In this document: piece after piece, positions 11,013 through 21,139 of the stretch | Numbering within the stretch: the first letter of the stretch is position 1 | How the letters are laid out: each line of letters begins with the position of its first letter | Source: Crocodylus rhombifer | Taxonomy: Eukaryota; Chordata; Crocodylia; Crocodylidae | DNA length: 64,000 nucleotides | Assembly: GCA_038503035.1 (NCBI GenBank) | Contig: JAVSML010019155.1 | Span: 1 to 64,000 of the forward strand | Direction of reading: 5' to 3' | Notes under the pieces: model-generated | What the model was told of the DNA's origin: nothing | Databases searched by the model: none | What the model saw: the letters and a program-made list of their open reading frames with translations, nothing else | Position numbers and translations under genes: made by a program

Positions 11013-11551
11013 AGTATTAAGGGTTAGATCCTACATTGCTCAAACTTCCCCTGCTGTAAGTGTACTTTCAAAGTACTTGACTGAGATGCTCTGCAAAGTC
11101 TCAGCAGACTATGGTAAAAATAAAGTTAGTATGCAGAAGTGAAAATGGGGCTGAATACAGAGTACTTCTTCCAATTATACAAATGAGTACACAAAGCCAT
11201 GCTGCTGTGATGTGGATTTTAAATCATCTTTGTGGATAAATAGCAAAGCTACCTTTGTCAATCTGTCACCATATATCCTGAAACACTATAATTACCTCTT
11301 TCAAACACGGGAAGGAATAACCTTCTGCTACAGCCAGTACTCACATCACAGAAGAATTTCTAACATCTCTGGTGAAAGTTCTGTACACAAGCCTTGGCTC
11401 TGCTGAATTTTCTATTGTCTCCTGTGAAAACAAGGGAAAAAATTCAACTTTCTAACAGACTAGCCCAGTGCTTAGTGTTGGGCATGGGGGTGATGGAGCT
11501 TCCATAGTCATTTTCCAGTTGACAAGTAACTGGATGAGGAAAAACTTAGAA
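11013..11551. other. no gene seen
   Basis: AT-rich single-copy-looking DNA between two repeats. Open frames are under 65 codons and unremarkable. Confidence 0.5.
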
Positions 11552-12033
11552 CAGGGCTGACCAACTGGTGGCCCATGAGCTACATGTGACCCCCAAGGAG
11601 TTGACCTGCAACCTCCAGACTCCTGGTCTAGGTGCCACTCCTTATCTGCTGCTACTGGTTTCTGGGCTTATGTTCCTTCCTTCTGCTTCTTCTGTTTGTT
11701 CCCTGCCCCTGGTGGTGAGGGCAAAGCAGTGTGATCTGAGGGAGTAAATAGCCAGTTAGCAAGGGGGACCCAGAAATCATGTGCTGTGTGACATGGCACA
11801 GTGCACCAGCAGAGCAAGGGGGTACTTGCTGCACAGCATGATAGGGGGGTGGGGAACACATGGTGTGGTGTCCATGGCATGGAGCTACCAACATGGTGTG
11901 GAGGGGGTACCTGCAACAAAGTGTGGTGTGCAACCCATGTGATATGTGGCTAGGGGGACATGTGGCCTATACTGTGTGTAACCAGGGGATGTGCAGCCAC
12001 AGGCCCTGGGCACTAGGAAGTTGGACAGCCCTG
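11552..12033. mobile_element. hAT element, CAGGGCTGACCAACT termini
   Basis: 482 bp. Left end CAGGGCTGACCAACTGG; right end reverse complement CAGGGCTGTCCAACTTCC. Flanking octamers ACTTAGAA (11544-11551) and ACTTAATA (12034-12041) match at 6 of 8. The interior is rich in TGTGGTGTG/CATGGCAC motifs and has no transposase. The element at 24671 shares termini and interior style. Confidence 0.8.
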
Positions 12034-12041
12034 ACTTAATA

Positions 12042-12617
12042 CATTATACAAGGCTGAACACAAATTTGAGAGCTGACTATGGAACTTTATAGTATCCCAA
12101 AGCTTAGTCATCTTTTTATAAGCCTGGAAGTCACTGGTCACAACTGCCCTTATTGACCCCAATATGGAAAAGGTTACATTGTGTCTTCCAAGCAGTGGAG
12201 ACCACTAGCTGGGAACTACCTTATGTATAGAAGGAGAATTGTTTTTGTTTTTACCTATCTGCCATTGCAGCAATTCTGCTGATGCAGGTTGTGACAGAAG
12301 GGATATGTCTTTATCAAATCAGGAATTCTATCATATATTGAGCATAAAACTGAGCACAAAATCTGTCCTATGGTAGCCTGTGATACTGCATCCCAACAGC
12401 TATCCCACCTAGGAAAAGATGCTTGGCACATCACAGAGCAACCTGGCATTGACTTTGAATGATTCTCAACTGTTGGCTCAACACCCATTGGTCATTCTGG
12501 GACTGGAGAGGAAGTGCAAGCATAACAGGCACACTAGGAGCCTCTCACTCTGAGCACATTGCAGATGGGGAAGGGAAGGGGTCCTTTAAGAGCAGGGTTG
12601 TGCTCTGTGCAGGGGCT
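12042..12617. other. no gene seen
   Basis: Single-copy-looking DNA up to the 5' LTR. No domain, LTR end or TIR recognised. Confidence 0.5.
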
Positions 12618-13403
12618 TGTAACAGGACGTTGCTCCCTGTTACTTGAGAACAGTGGAGGCGGTGGCAAGGACGTAGCAGGAAACACTGACGTCATTAGCA
12701 GGCATCGGGAGCGTTTACTGCACCTGTAAAACAAGAAATGTTGATAACTGAGAACAGGAAATGATAAGGATAAAAAGGAGAGACGAATGAGCAGTGGTTC
12801 CCCGGAAGGGGAGCATAGCTGTAGTAATTTGGCGACGATGCTAATTTTTGTGCAAAGGCATGAGAGTGACAGAGAGCAGCGTCTCATGAGGATCGAGGAT
12901 ACAGAAGCATTACTTAAAGACAAGGGTTGGTGAACCCCACCCAAAGTAATACGAAATAATTAAAGACTTTGTTACAAGTTGTGGAGTGGACTGTAGAGAC
13001 TTATCCAATTGTTCTTGACCCGAGCTGGGGGAAGAGTACAGACAGGAAAATAAGATGGGTTTTTTTATTGTTCTTTTCCTTCTATGTTTTTTTTTTTTTT
13101 TTTTTTTGGTTATCATTTATGGAGGCAATGCGTGGGATGTGTCCACAAAAGCTGAGAACCATTGTATTTAGTGTGAAGTGAGTAAACCTCAGGTCTCAGA
13201 GTTATTAAGCAGGTTAAAAGATTACTTTACAACAGCAACAATATCACAAAGTTGCCCATGTGGTTTGGGGTTGGTTTTTTTTTTTGAGGGGGGGATGTTT
13301 TTCAATTAACTCTCAGCAAGGTGTGGCAAGTGAGTAAGCCATGGGAGAAACTCTGAATCAAAATTTCTCTCTCTAATTGACTTAGGAATAACACTCGCTC
13401 ACA
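12618..13403 (+). repeat. 5' LTR of the Gmr1-type element
   Basis: 786 bp, starts TGTAACAGGACG and ends CGCTCACA. The first 30 bases form an imperfect hairpin (TGTAACAGG, then CCTGTTACT). It aligns along its whole length with the 3' LTR, the two being visibly diverged. It contains a T-run at 13088-13107 and, near its 3' end, GTGTGGCAAGTGAGTAAGCC (13321-13340), a splice-donor-like motif. Confidence 0.88.
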
Positions 13404-13409
13404 GATATT

Positions 13410-13427
13410 TGGTGAATTGGCCAGGAA
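13410..13427 (+). promoter_or_regulatory. putative primer-binding site
   Basis: TGGTGAATTGGCCAGGAA begins seven bases after the LTR end. TGG is the expected start of a sequence complementary to a tRNA 3' end. I could not assign the tRNA. Confidence 0.4.
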
Positions 13428-13437
13428 ACGAACATAA

Positions 13438-14340
13438 ATGGAGAAGATGAGTTTGGATCAACAACCGCCCACAGACGGGCAACAAGGCCATGTGATCACG
13501 GTTCACCTGCTGCAGGGACAGCAGGCCCAAATGGAGGAATTAGTGAGAGTAAGGGCACAGGAGGCAGAGGCCAGGATAATTCTATCCAGACAACAGGAGT
13601 TGAGCAAAAAGCTAGAGGCTTGACAGATAATCATAAGCCCAGTAGGGGAAGAAACTATGTTACCAAAGATGGCCCCTTCTGATGACACAGAAGCTTTCTT
13701 AGAAGGGTTCAAGTGGGCGGTTATTGCAGCAGGCTGGGATAGGAAAGAGTGGGCTATACAACTAGGAACTTTGCTAACCAGACTTGCGCAAGTAGCATAT
13801 AGGGCCCTATCAAGGGACGGAGCTATGAGACAGTAAAAGGTGCCATTTTATATTGGGTGGAGATATCAGCAGAGACTTATAGACAGAAGTTCAGGGCTAA
13901 GAAAAGACTGAAAGAATTGAGGCCTAGGACATTAGCTCAAATATTGCTGTATCTACCAATGCTGTGGCCCGGTGGATACAGCTGGCCAGTAAGATGGTGG
14001 AAGAGGTGTTACACCTAATAGTGCTTGAACAATTTATAAATGATTTGGAGGTGAACACCCAGAAATGGGTGAAGAGGCACCAACCTAGGTCCTTAGCCGA
14101 TGCACTGGGGTTAGCGGAAGACTATGCTAACACCAAAATTAATCTTGAGCCAATAAGATGAGAAAAAGTGGGGAATGCGGGGCCACTAGGTATACAAGAC
14201 AACAGGAAAAAAGGATTGAGGAGTGAAGGAGGAAGAACAAACAATATGGAAAATAAAAGCTGGGACTCATGAGAAGTGATTTGCTTTAGGTGAGGGGAAA
14301 AAAGACCACATAGCAAGATACTGCATAAGAAAGGAGTGAA
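13438..14340 (+). pseudogene. Gag with SCAN-like capsid region and zinc knuckle, broken
   Basis: Structural protein of the retrotransposon particle. An ATG at 13438 opens a 61-codon Gln/Glu-rich coiled-coil segment ending at a stop at 13621. After it, DDTEAFLEGF and AAGWDRKEWAIQL, then a degraded YRQKFR region, and at 13964-14161 the capsid C-terminal part with VLEQF, W-V, H-x-P-x-S and LAEDYA spaced as in SCAN domains of vertebrate zinc-finger proteins. A CCHC knuckle follows at about 14282-14325: first Cys present, second Cys codon now TGA (14291), and the H-I-A-R-Y-C end shifted by one base. At least four inactivating changes are visible. The SCAN relationship is by motif spacing and needs a profile search. 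Confidence 0.75.
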
Positions 14341-14379
14341 TGAAGGAGTACATGATTTCCCACATGAAGAACAAATGGA

Positions 14380-14785
14380 TTGCAGCTTTCAGAAACATAA
14401 AGGACCTTGTCAAAAAGCCAAACCCACAGTCAAGGTAAAAATAGGTGATATAATAGTGCCCACTATAGTTGACACAGGATGCACACAGACCATATTAAGG
14501 TCGGATTAAATTCTGCCTTCAATGGGGGAATTAGGGACTCCAGTAAACATGGTTTGTATACACAGTGCTTTGTACATGTATCAGAGGAAGACATTGTGGA
14601 TAACTGTGTTAAACCAAACTGAGGAAACTGTGGTAGGATTAGCCGAGTCACTACCCTGCCCAATGCTTTTAGGGACAGAGTGGCCACACCTACAAGAAGT
14701 GGTAGCGAAAGCAATGGGACAGCTAAGTACCTGTGATAATGTGACACAAGTGGAAGGCAAAGACTCTGTTTTGAAATATCTTTGA
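14380..14785 (+). pseudogene. retrotransposon aspartic protease
   Basis: Gag-Pol processing protease. The active-site triad DTG is at 14471-14479 in the context IVDTGCTQTILRSD, preceded by VKVKIGDIIVPT. A stop follows the triad (14507-14509). The next open frame (14522-14785) carries the flap region and a LLGTEWP segment corresponding to the conserved hydrophobic-G block near the protease C-terminus. It sits directly after the zinc knuckle and before integrase, as expected for a Gag-Pol polyprotein. Confidence 0.7.
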
Positions 14786-14949
14786 AGAAAGTCTAGCCAA
14801 GAGGGAGGAGGAGATACTCAAGCCCAGATTGGCTGAGACAACACCACGTTTGGAGGTAAGAGGAGGAGTTTTGTACTAAATAGATAAAGGAAGGAGGGGG
14901 GGGAGAGGTAGCCCAGATTTTGGTACCTAGACAGTACTGGTTATAACTG

Positions 14950-16203
14950 GCTCACGTGCTGCTAATGGGAGACCATTTGGGCAGGGACAAGACAGAAGCC
15001 CAGTTGAAACAAAGAGTTTTCTGGCCGGGCCTGTATAAGATTGTAGAGAGATATCGTAAGGAATGTCCAGAGTGCCAGAAGGTGTCAGGGTATAAACCCA
15101 CAAGAGTGCCTCTAGTGTCCATGCCATTGGCAATGTGTCTGTTTGAAAGAATAGTGTTGGATATTGCAGGACCATTTCCAAAGAGTAATGCTGGCTATCA
15201 GTACATACTAGAAATAATAGATTATGCTACAAGGTTTCCAGATGCAAAAGCTCTGAAAAACATCACAGCACCTAAGGTAGCCGAAGAGCTGATAAAGAGG
15301 GTCTCAAGAGTAGGGATACCACAGGAGATTCTGACAGAGGGAGATGTTATGTCAGGTGTGTTATGAGGTGTCTGTCAAACCCTTAAGATAAAGCAGCTCA
15401 GAATTTCTGTATGTCACTCACAGACGGATGGATTAGTAGAGAGGTTTAACCAAACCTTGAAAGGAATGATAAGAGCGTGTATTCAGGGTGACCTGAGAAA
15501 ATGGGTGACAATAATACCTCTGTCATTATTTTCAATTGGAGAGGCTCCCTAAGCATCCACGTGGTGTGCTTCTTTTGAATTAGATTACAGACATAAACCT
15601 AGGGGGTTGATTGATGTTATTTGTGAAGAGTTGTTAGAAGGCCCACCAGGCAGAGAAAGACACCCACAGTTTGTACAAGACTTTAGGATTGGAGAGGGTA
15701 CAATTAATGGCATAAGAAAATCTAGGATTTAGTTAACAGACACAAAAGCAGGTGTATGACTCTCGCACAAAGGATAGAGAGTTGAAGGAGGGAGACTGGG
15801 TCTTATTCCTGCTCCCAGATAATAGTCACAAGTTGTTATCGTGATGGCAAGGACCTTTCCAAGTGACCAGGAAACTAGGACCAATAAACTATGAGATACA
15901 AAGAATAAGCCCAATTAGACGAAAACAGAATTATCATATTAACATGTTAAAGAAATGGAAAGGCAAAGAAGCTCATCTGATTCAAGGAGAAGGAGAGGTG
16001 GGAGATTCAGATGACATAAGAGATCCAATGGTATCTGAATTTATGGTGGAAAAACCTAGGTTAGGAGAAAAACTGACAACTCTCCAGAGAAAAGTATTGA
16101 CACAGTTGATATTAGAGTTTCCAGATGTATTTAGTGAAAAACCAGGTAGAGCAAAAGGAGTAGTGCATTGTATCAGAACACCTGAAGGTTGTGTTATAAG
16201 GGA
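14950..16203 (+). pseudogene. integrase, located upstream of RT
   Basis: Inserts the cDNA into host DNA. The zinc-binding HHCC domain is complete: His codon at 14953, then GDH, and C-x2-C in KECPECQ. The core follows with the first catalytic Asp in VLDIAGPFP (about 15160) and DYATRFPDA. The second Asp block, normally a D-x-G-T-N-F type motif, is degraded to ILTEGDVMSG, so that Asp appears lost, with a stop at 15364. The third block, with the catalytic Glu in GLVERFNQTL, is present near 15440. The C-terminal part contains WQGPFQV and GPINYEI (about 15846-15900), the GPY/F motif of Metaviridae integrases. The open frame 15863-16213 runs on towards RT (FPDVFSEKPGRAKGVVH) and is cut by the CR1 insertion. 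Confidence 0.82.
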
Positions 16204-16288
16204 TCACTGGTGATGGTTGCCGCAACATCCCCTCAGCAGCCGCCAAGCCCCCTGCCGACCCCCAGCACAGCCGGAGGTAAGCGGGCTT

Positions 16289-16392
16289 GTGGTGGGAAGG
16301 GGTTAACTCCTCGCTTGCTGGGAGGAGGCCACTGCNNNNNNNNNNGTGGTGGGAAGGGGTTAACTCCTCGCTTGCTGGGAGGAGGCCACTGC
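16289..16392 (+). repeat. exact 47-bp duplication around a 10-N gap
   Basis: Positions 16289-16335 and 16346-16392 are identical 47-mers (GTGGTGGGAAGGGGTTAACT onwards) separated by ten Ns at 16336-16345. This is what two unmerged contig ends look like, so the real genome may have a single copy, or a short tandem repeat in the CR1 5' UTR. Confidence 0.85.
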
Positions 16393-16576
16393 CTGGTGCC
16401 GGGCCAGGTCAAGCCCCCACCCAGGACCCTACTTGGCCCAGCCCCCCAGGGAGCCACGCAACCAGGCTGTGTAAACAGGCGCTCGAGTTAGCGCAGAGTT
16501 CACACAGGGGAGGGCGTGGGAGGGCACAAGACCCTGCCTGTGACCCCCCCCCAGCCGTAGCCAGCCTTCCAGGGGC

Positions 16577-17674
16577 ATGACACGGATGGGCACGCGCCGC
16601 ACCCCTCGGGTCCCCTCGGGCTCTACGGCCCCTCCACTGGGCACCGCAGAGACGGCCACCCAGACGGAGCCCATGGTTCCGGGCTCCACGCAGACGGAGC
16701 CCCTGGCTCTTGGCTGCAGGGGCTACCTGTCCCTTTTTCAGGCTCTGGGGCCCGGGAGCATGGCCACCTCCCCTTGCGGGGTCTGCTCCCTACTGGGGTC
16801 TCTGGCACGCCAGCTGGAGGAGCTCCAGGCCACAGTCCAGAGACTGCGTGCCATCAGGGACTGTGACCAGGAGATAGACTCCTACTGCCAGGCCCTTCTC
16901 CCCCGGGAGCCACAGGGGAGAGCTCCGTCTCCCTCCGCGACTAAGGAGGACTCTGGGACCTCCCGCTCTGCCCAGTCAGGGGCATGGACCAAGGTGGTCA
17001 AGGGCCCCAAGGCCCGCCGCACCAAGGCCCCTGTCCTGCCGGAGCTTAGCAACAGGTTCGCACCTCTTGCAGCCCCAGCAGAGCCCACGCAGTTGCCAGC
17101 TCCCGCAGGCAACCCAGGCTCGACCGCAGCTACTGGCCCCGCTCTCCCCAAGACAAAGCGTAAGGTGTTTGTTGTGGGAGACTCCATCCTGCGGGGCACT
17201 GAGGGGGCAATCTGCCGCCCCGACCCCTTAGCCCGGGAAGTCTGCTGCTTCCCGGGGGCCCACATCCGAGACATTGCAAAGAGGATCCAGCAGCTCCTCC
17301 GGCCCACAGACCACTACCCCATGCTCCTTATTCATGTGGGCACCAATGACACGGCTTGGAGCACCCCCAGCCAGGTCATGAGGCGCTACAGGGATTTGGG
17401 AGCGGGGCTTAGGGGTCTGGGAGCTCAGGTGGTGTTTTCGTCGATCCTCCCAGTCTCGGGCTATGGGCTGAGGAGGGAGAGGAGGATCCACGCGGTGAAC
17501 CAAAGACTGCGGCGCTGGTGTTATGGGGAAGGCTTTGGCTTCCATGACCACAGCCCGCTCTTTGGAGAGAGAGGCAGCAAGCTGCTGGGAAGAGATGGCT
17601 TCCACCTCTTCCCCCTGGGGAGGAGGCTCTTCTCAGCCAGGCTGGCTGACCTGCTCCACCAGGCTTTAAACTAA
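16577..17674 (+). CDS. CR1 ORF1 protein with SGNH esterase domain
   Basis: 365 codons, uninterrupted from an ATG to TAA. ORF1 proteins of CR1 bind the element RNA; many carry a GDSL/SGNH-type esterase whose role in transposition is unclear. Here: a Thr/Pro-rich N-terminus with two TQTEP repeats (residues 29-42), CGVC at 67-70, a leucine-rich coiled-coil-like helix at about 71-100, a low-complexity Pro/Ala linker (110-190), then the esterase fold. The GDS nucleophile block is at 201-203 (Ser203), the GTND block at 255-258, and the DGFH block at 340-343 supplying Asp and His. All catalytic residues are present, so the product could be folded even though ORF2 of this copy is broken. Confidence 0.85.
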   Translation: MTRMGTRRTPRVPSGSTAPPLGTAETATQTEPMVPGSTQTEPLALGCRGYLSLFQALGPGSMATSPCGVCSLLGSLARQLEELQATVQRLRAIRDCDQEIDSYCQALLPREPQGRAPSPSATKEDSGTSRSAQSGAWTKVVKGPKARRTKAPVLPELSNRFAPLAAPAEPTQLPAPAGNPGSTAATGPALPKTKRKVFVVGDSILRGTEGAICRPDPLAREVCCFPGAHIRDIAKRIQQLLRPTDHYPMLLIHVGTNDTAWSTPSQVMRRYRDLGAGLRGLGAQVVFSSILPVSGYGLRRERRIHAVNQRLRRWCYGEGFGFHDHSPLFGERGSKLLGRDGFHLFPLGRRLFSARLADLLHQALN

Positions 17675-17802
17675 GCCCGCTGGCGGATGGGGGGACTACT
17701 GCCCCTGCTGGCCCACTGAATGGCCCTTGCAAAGCCAGCGGACCAAGGCACTTAAGGGGGCACTTAAGGGAGCCCACCCCTGCCCCAGCCCTGGCACAAT
17801 CT

Positions 17803-18741
17803 GTGGGCAAGGCAAGAGCCCCCAAGGGCACACTTGCCTGCCTGTACACTAATGCCAGGAGCCTGGGCAACAAGCAGGACGAGCTCGTCCTCCTGCTCAG
17901 TGCAAAGAAATATGATGTCATTGGGATAACGGAGACCTGGTGGGACTCCACCCATGACTGGACCACGGGTATAGAGGGCTATACCCTGTACAGGAGGGAT
18001 CGTGTTGACAAAAGGGGCGGGGGTGTAGCTCTCTATGTGAAAGAAAGCTACATGTCCCTGCAAGCTGATGTTGGCGACCGGCAAGGACAGCTAGAGACCC
18101 TCTGGGTAAAAATTCGTGGGGAATTCGGCACAGGGGACACAACGGTGGGAGTCTACTACAGACCCCCCACTCAAAGTCCCGAGCTTGACCAGGAGTTCGC
18201 CCGGGAACTGACTGAGGCTGCTTGCTCCAGGACCTTGGTTGTCATGGGTGACTTCAATTACCTGGACATCTCGTGGGAAGATCACTCAGCTAAATCTGAG
18301 CGGGCGCAAAGCTTTCTCTCGTGCGTGGATGACCTCTACCGGACTCAAGAAGTCTATGGGCCAACGAGAGGCAAAGCGCTGCTTGACCTGGTACTGGCTA
18401 CGGGGGACGACCTAATCGGCGACCTAGTGATTGATGGGAAGTTGGGTGACAGCGACCACGAGCTGATCACCTTCACCATCCTCCGTAAAGCTGGCAAGTC
18501 AGTCAGCAACACAGAAGTCCTTGACTTCAGAAAAGCCGACTTTGACAAGCTCAAGAGGCTAGTCAGCCAGGCCCTCAGGGACCATGACCCCAGGGAGATG
18601 GGAGTTCAAGAAGAGTGGTTGCTTCTCAAGGAAGCGATCCTCAGTGCACAAGCTAAATCTATTCCAACACGGAGGAAAGGCAGCAAGAAGGCACAGCAGC
18701 CCCCCTGGCTCTCCAGAGACCTAGCGGACCTACTGTGCTAA
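17803..18741 (+). pseudogene. CR1 ORF2 N-terminal part: AP-like endonuclease
   Basis: Apurinic-type endonuclease that nicks target DNA for target-primed reverse transcription. Numbering from 17803 (a GTG; no ATG marks the start, and the open frame extends slightly further upstream): Asn17 in TNARSL, Glu44 in ITETWW, RGGGVALYV at 71-79, VYYRPP, GDFN at 149-152, LLDLVL near 195, and the SDH catalytic end at 217-219. The domain itself is intact. The frame ends at 18741 because two single-base deletions (near 18735 and 18748, seen against copy C) shift the linker between endonuclease and RT. ORF1 ends 129 nt upstream. Confidence 0.88.
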
Positions 18742-20595
18742 AAAGGAAACCTACAAAGGATGGAGGACAGGATTCACCTCCAAGGAGGATTACTCCACGC
18801 TGGTCCAGTCCTGCAGGGACCAAACCAGGTAAGCCAAGGCTGCAACTGAACTCCAACTAGCTTCAAGCATCAAGGACAACAAAAAGTCCTTTTTCAGATA
18901 TGTGGGGAGCCGGAGGAAAAGCAAGGGCAACGTTGGACCCCTGCTAAACCAGATGGGGCAATTGACAACTGACGCCCAGGAAAAAGCCAACCTATTAAAT
19001 AGGTACTTTGCGTCAGTCTTTCATCAGTCACATGGGATGCCCATGCCTGCTATGGGACAGGGAAATCTGGGTGAGGGGGATCCCCTACCCTCCATCAATG
19101 CTGACCTCATGAAGGAACACCTTGAGAAGCTGGATACCTTCAAGTCAGCTGGCCCTGACAACCTGCACCCCAGGGTACTCAAGGAGCTGGCGAGTGTCAT
19201 AGCCCAGCCCCTGGCACGGATCTTTGAAAACTCCTGGCGCTCTGGTGTAGTGCCCGAAGACTGGAAGAAGGCCAATGTGGTGCCGATCTTCAAGAAAGGG
19301 AGGAGAGTGGATCCGGCTAACTACAGGCCCATTAGCCTGACTTCTATCCTGGGGAAGATCTTGGAAAAGTTTATTAAGGAGGCCATCCTTGATGGACTGG
19401 CCCAGGCTAACATCCTAAGGGATAGCCAGCACGGGTTTGTTGCGGGTAGGTCTTGTTTGACCAATCTCATTTCCTTCTATGACCAGGTGACCTATCACCT
19501 GGACAAGGGAGAAGAGATTGATGTCATATATCTTGACTTCAAAAAAAGCTTTTGATCTGGTATCCCATGATCACCTCTTGGCCAAACTGCCCAGTTGTGG
19601 CCTTGGCTCCACCATGATCCGCTGGCTGGGAAATTGGCTTCGTGGTCGGACCCAGAGGGTTGTGATTGATGGCAGTCACTCATCATGGTGCCCTGTTACC
19701 AGTGGGGTCCCTCAAGGCTCTGTCCTGGGACCCATACTGTTCAACATCTTCATTAACGATGTGGACATTGGAGTCAGGAGTGGACTGGCCAAGTTCGCCG
19801 ATGACACCAAACTTTGGGGCAAAGCATCCACACCAGAAGATAGGCGGATGATCCAGGCTGACCTGGACAAGCTCAGCAAATGGGCAGACGAGAACCTCAT
19901 GGTGTTTAACACCGATAAATGCAAGGTTCTCCACCTTGGGAAGAAAAACCTGCACCATCCTTATAGGCTCGGCAGTGCTACGTTGGTTAGCACTACAGAA
20001 GAAAAAGACTTGGGGGTCATCATTGACCACAAGCTGAACATGAGCCTGCAGTGTGGTGCTGCGGCTAATAAAGCGACCAAAACGCTGGCTTGCATCCATA
20101 GATGCTTCTCGAGCAAATCCCGGGATGTCATTCTCCCCTTGTACTCGGCCTTGGTGAGGCCGCAGCTGGAGTACTGTGTCCAGTTTTGGGCTCCACAATT
20201 CAAAAAGGATGTGGAGAAACTTGAGAGAGTCCAGAGGAGAGCCATGCGCGTGATCAGAGGTCAGGAAAACAGATCTTACCATGACAGGCTGAGAGCCATG
20301 GGACTCTTTAGCCTGGAAAAGCGTAGGCTCAGGGGTGATCTGATGGCCACCTATAAGTTTATCGGGGTGACCACCAGGATCTGGGGGAACATCTGTTCAC
20401 CAGAGCGCCCCAAGGGATGACGAGGTCGAATGGTCACAAACTCCTGCAAGACCGTTTCAGGCTGAACATAAGGAAGAATTTCTTTACTGTCCGAGCCCCC
20501 AAGGTCTGGAACAGTCTGCCAGCGGAGGTAGTTCAAGCACCTACATTGAACACCTTCAAGAGCAAATTGGATGCTTATCTTGCTGGGATCCTATG
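18742..20595 (+). pseudogene. CR1 ORF2 C-terminal part: reverse transcriptase, frameshifted
   Basis: Continuation of ORF2. Frame 18902-19555 covers the pre-RT region and the first RT blocks ([58 protein letters not shown]). A one-base insertion in an A-run near 19545 moves the rest to frame 19518-20420, containing [26 protein letters not shown] and the FADD active site at 19794-19805. A one-base deletion near 20355 shifts the last 80 or so codons, whose intact form is visible in copy C. With the two deletions before 18750 there are four frameshifts in ORF2, and the RT core itself is well preserved. Confidence 0.88.
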
Positions 20596-20686
20596 ACCCT
20601 AGCTGACTTCCTGCCCTTTGGGCAGGGGGCTGGACTCGATGATCTCCCGAGGTCCCTTCCAGCCCTAATGTCTATGAAATCTATCA

Positions 20687-21139
20687 AACACTTGTGGCAA
20701 GCCATGAAACAGATCACACAGATGTTGGAGTTAGACATTATAGAGGAATCCCAAAGCCCATGGAGCAATCCTTTTAGTAATAGTCCCGAAGCCAGATGGG
20801 ACTATTAAAGTACGTGTAGATTTTAGGAAGGTGAACGAGGTGGCAGTGTTTGCCTTCCCCGTGCGTCAGATGGAGGAGATGATAGAAAAGATCGGCCAGG
20901 CTAAATATATTTCTACACTAGATTTAATGAAAGGTTACTGGCAAATACCCATGGACACAATAGATAAAGAGAAGACAGCTTTCGGGACACCCTGGGGGTT
21001 ATTTCAATTTAAGTGTATGCCGTTTGGCTTACATGGTGCAGTAGCATCCTTTCAGCACTTAATGGATAGGACATTAGCTCCCCATCAAGAATATGCATTA
21101 GCATACATTGATGATCTCATAATTTTTTCATCTAATTAG
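20687..21139 (+). pseudogene. gypsy-type reverse transcriptase
   Basis: RT of the Gmr1-type element, resuming after the CR1. It begins in the entry blocks (MLELDIIEESQSPWSNP), has a stop and shift near 20805, then frame 20831-21139 carries FRKVNEV, the first catalytic Asp in STLDLMKGYWQIP (Asp31, 20921), FQFKCMPFGLHGA and the YIDD box at residues 92-95 (21104-21115), followed by a stop. Except for the stops, all RT catalytic residues are present. It lies downstream of integrase, which sets this element apart from ordinary gypsy elements. Confidence 0.85.

Larger units (their letters stand above)
16211..20686 (+). mobile_element. near full-length CR1 LINE, copy B
   Basis: About 4.48 kb on the plus strand: GC-rich 5' UTR (to 16576), ORF1 (16577-17674), 129-nt spacer, ORF2 (17.8-20.6 kb), short 3' UTR and a tail of TCTATGAAA-type 9-mers ending near 20684. 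It interrupts the coding sequence of the gypsy-type element: upstream sequence ends in RDHW and downstream resumes at IKHLWQAMKQ. CR1 insertions rarely leave clear TSDs, and none is seen. Near full length is notable because most CR1 copies are severely 5'-truncated. It closely resembles copy C at 61.5-64 kb. A 10-N gap lies in the 5' UTR. Confidence 0.9.
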
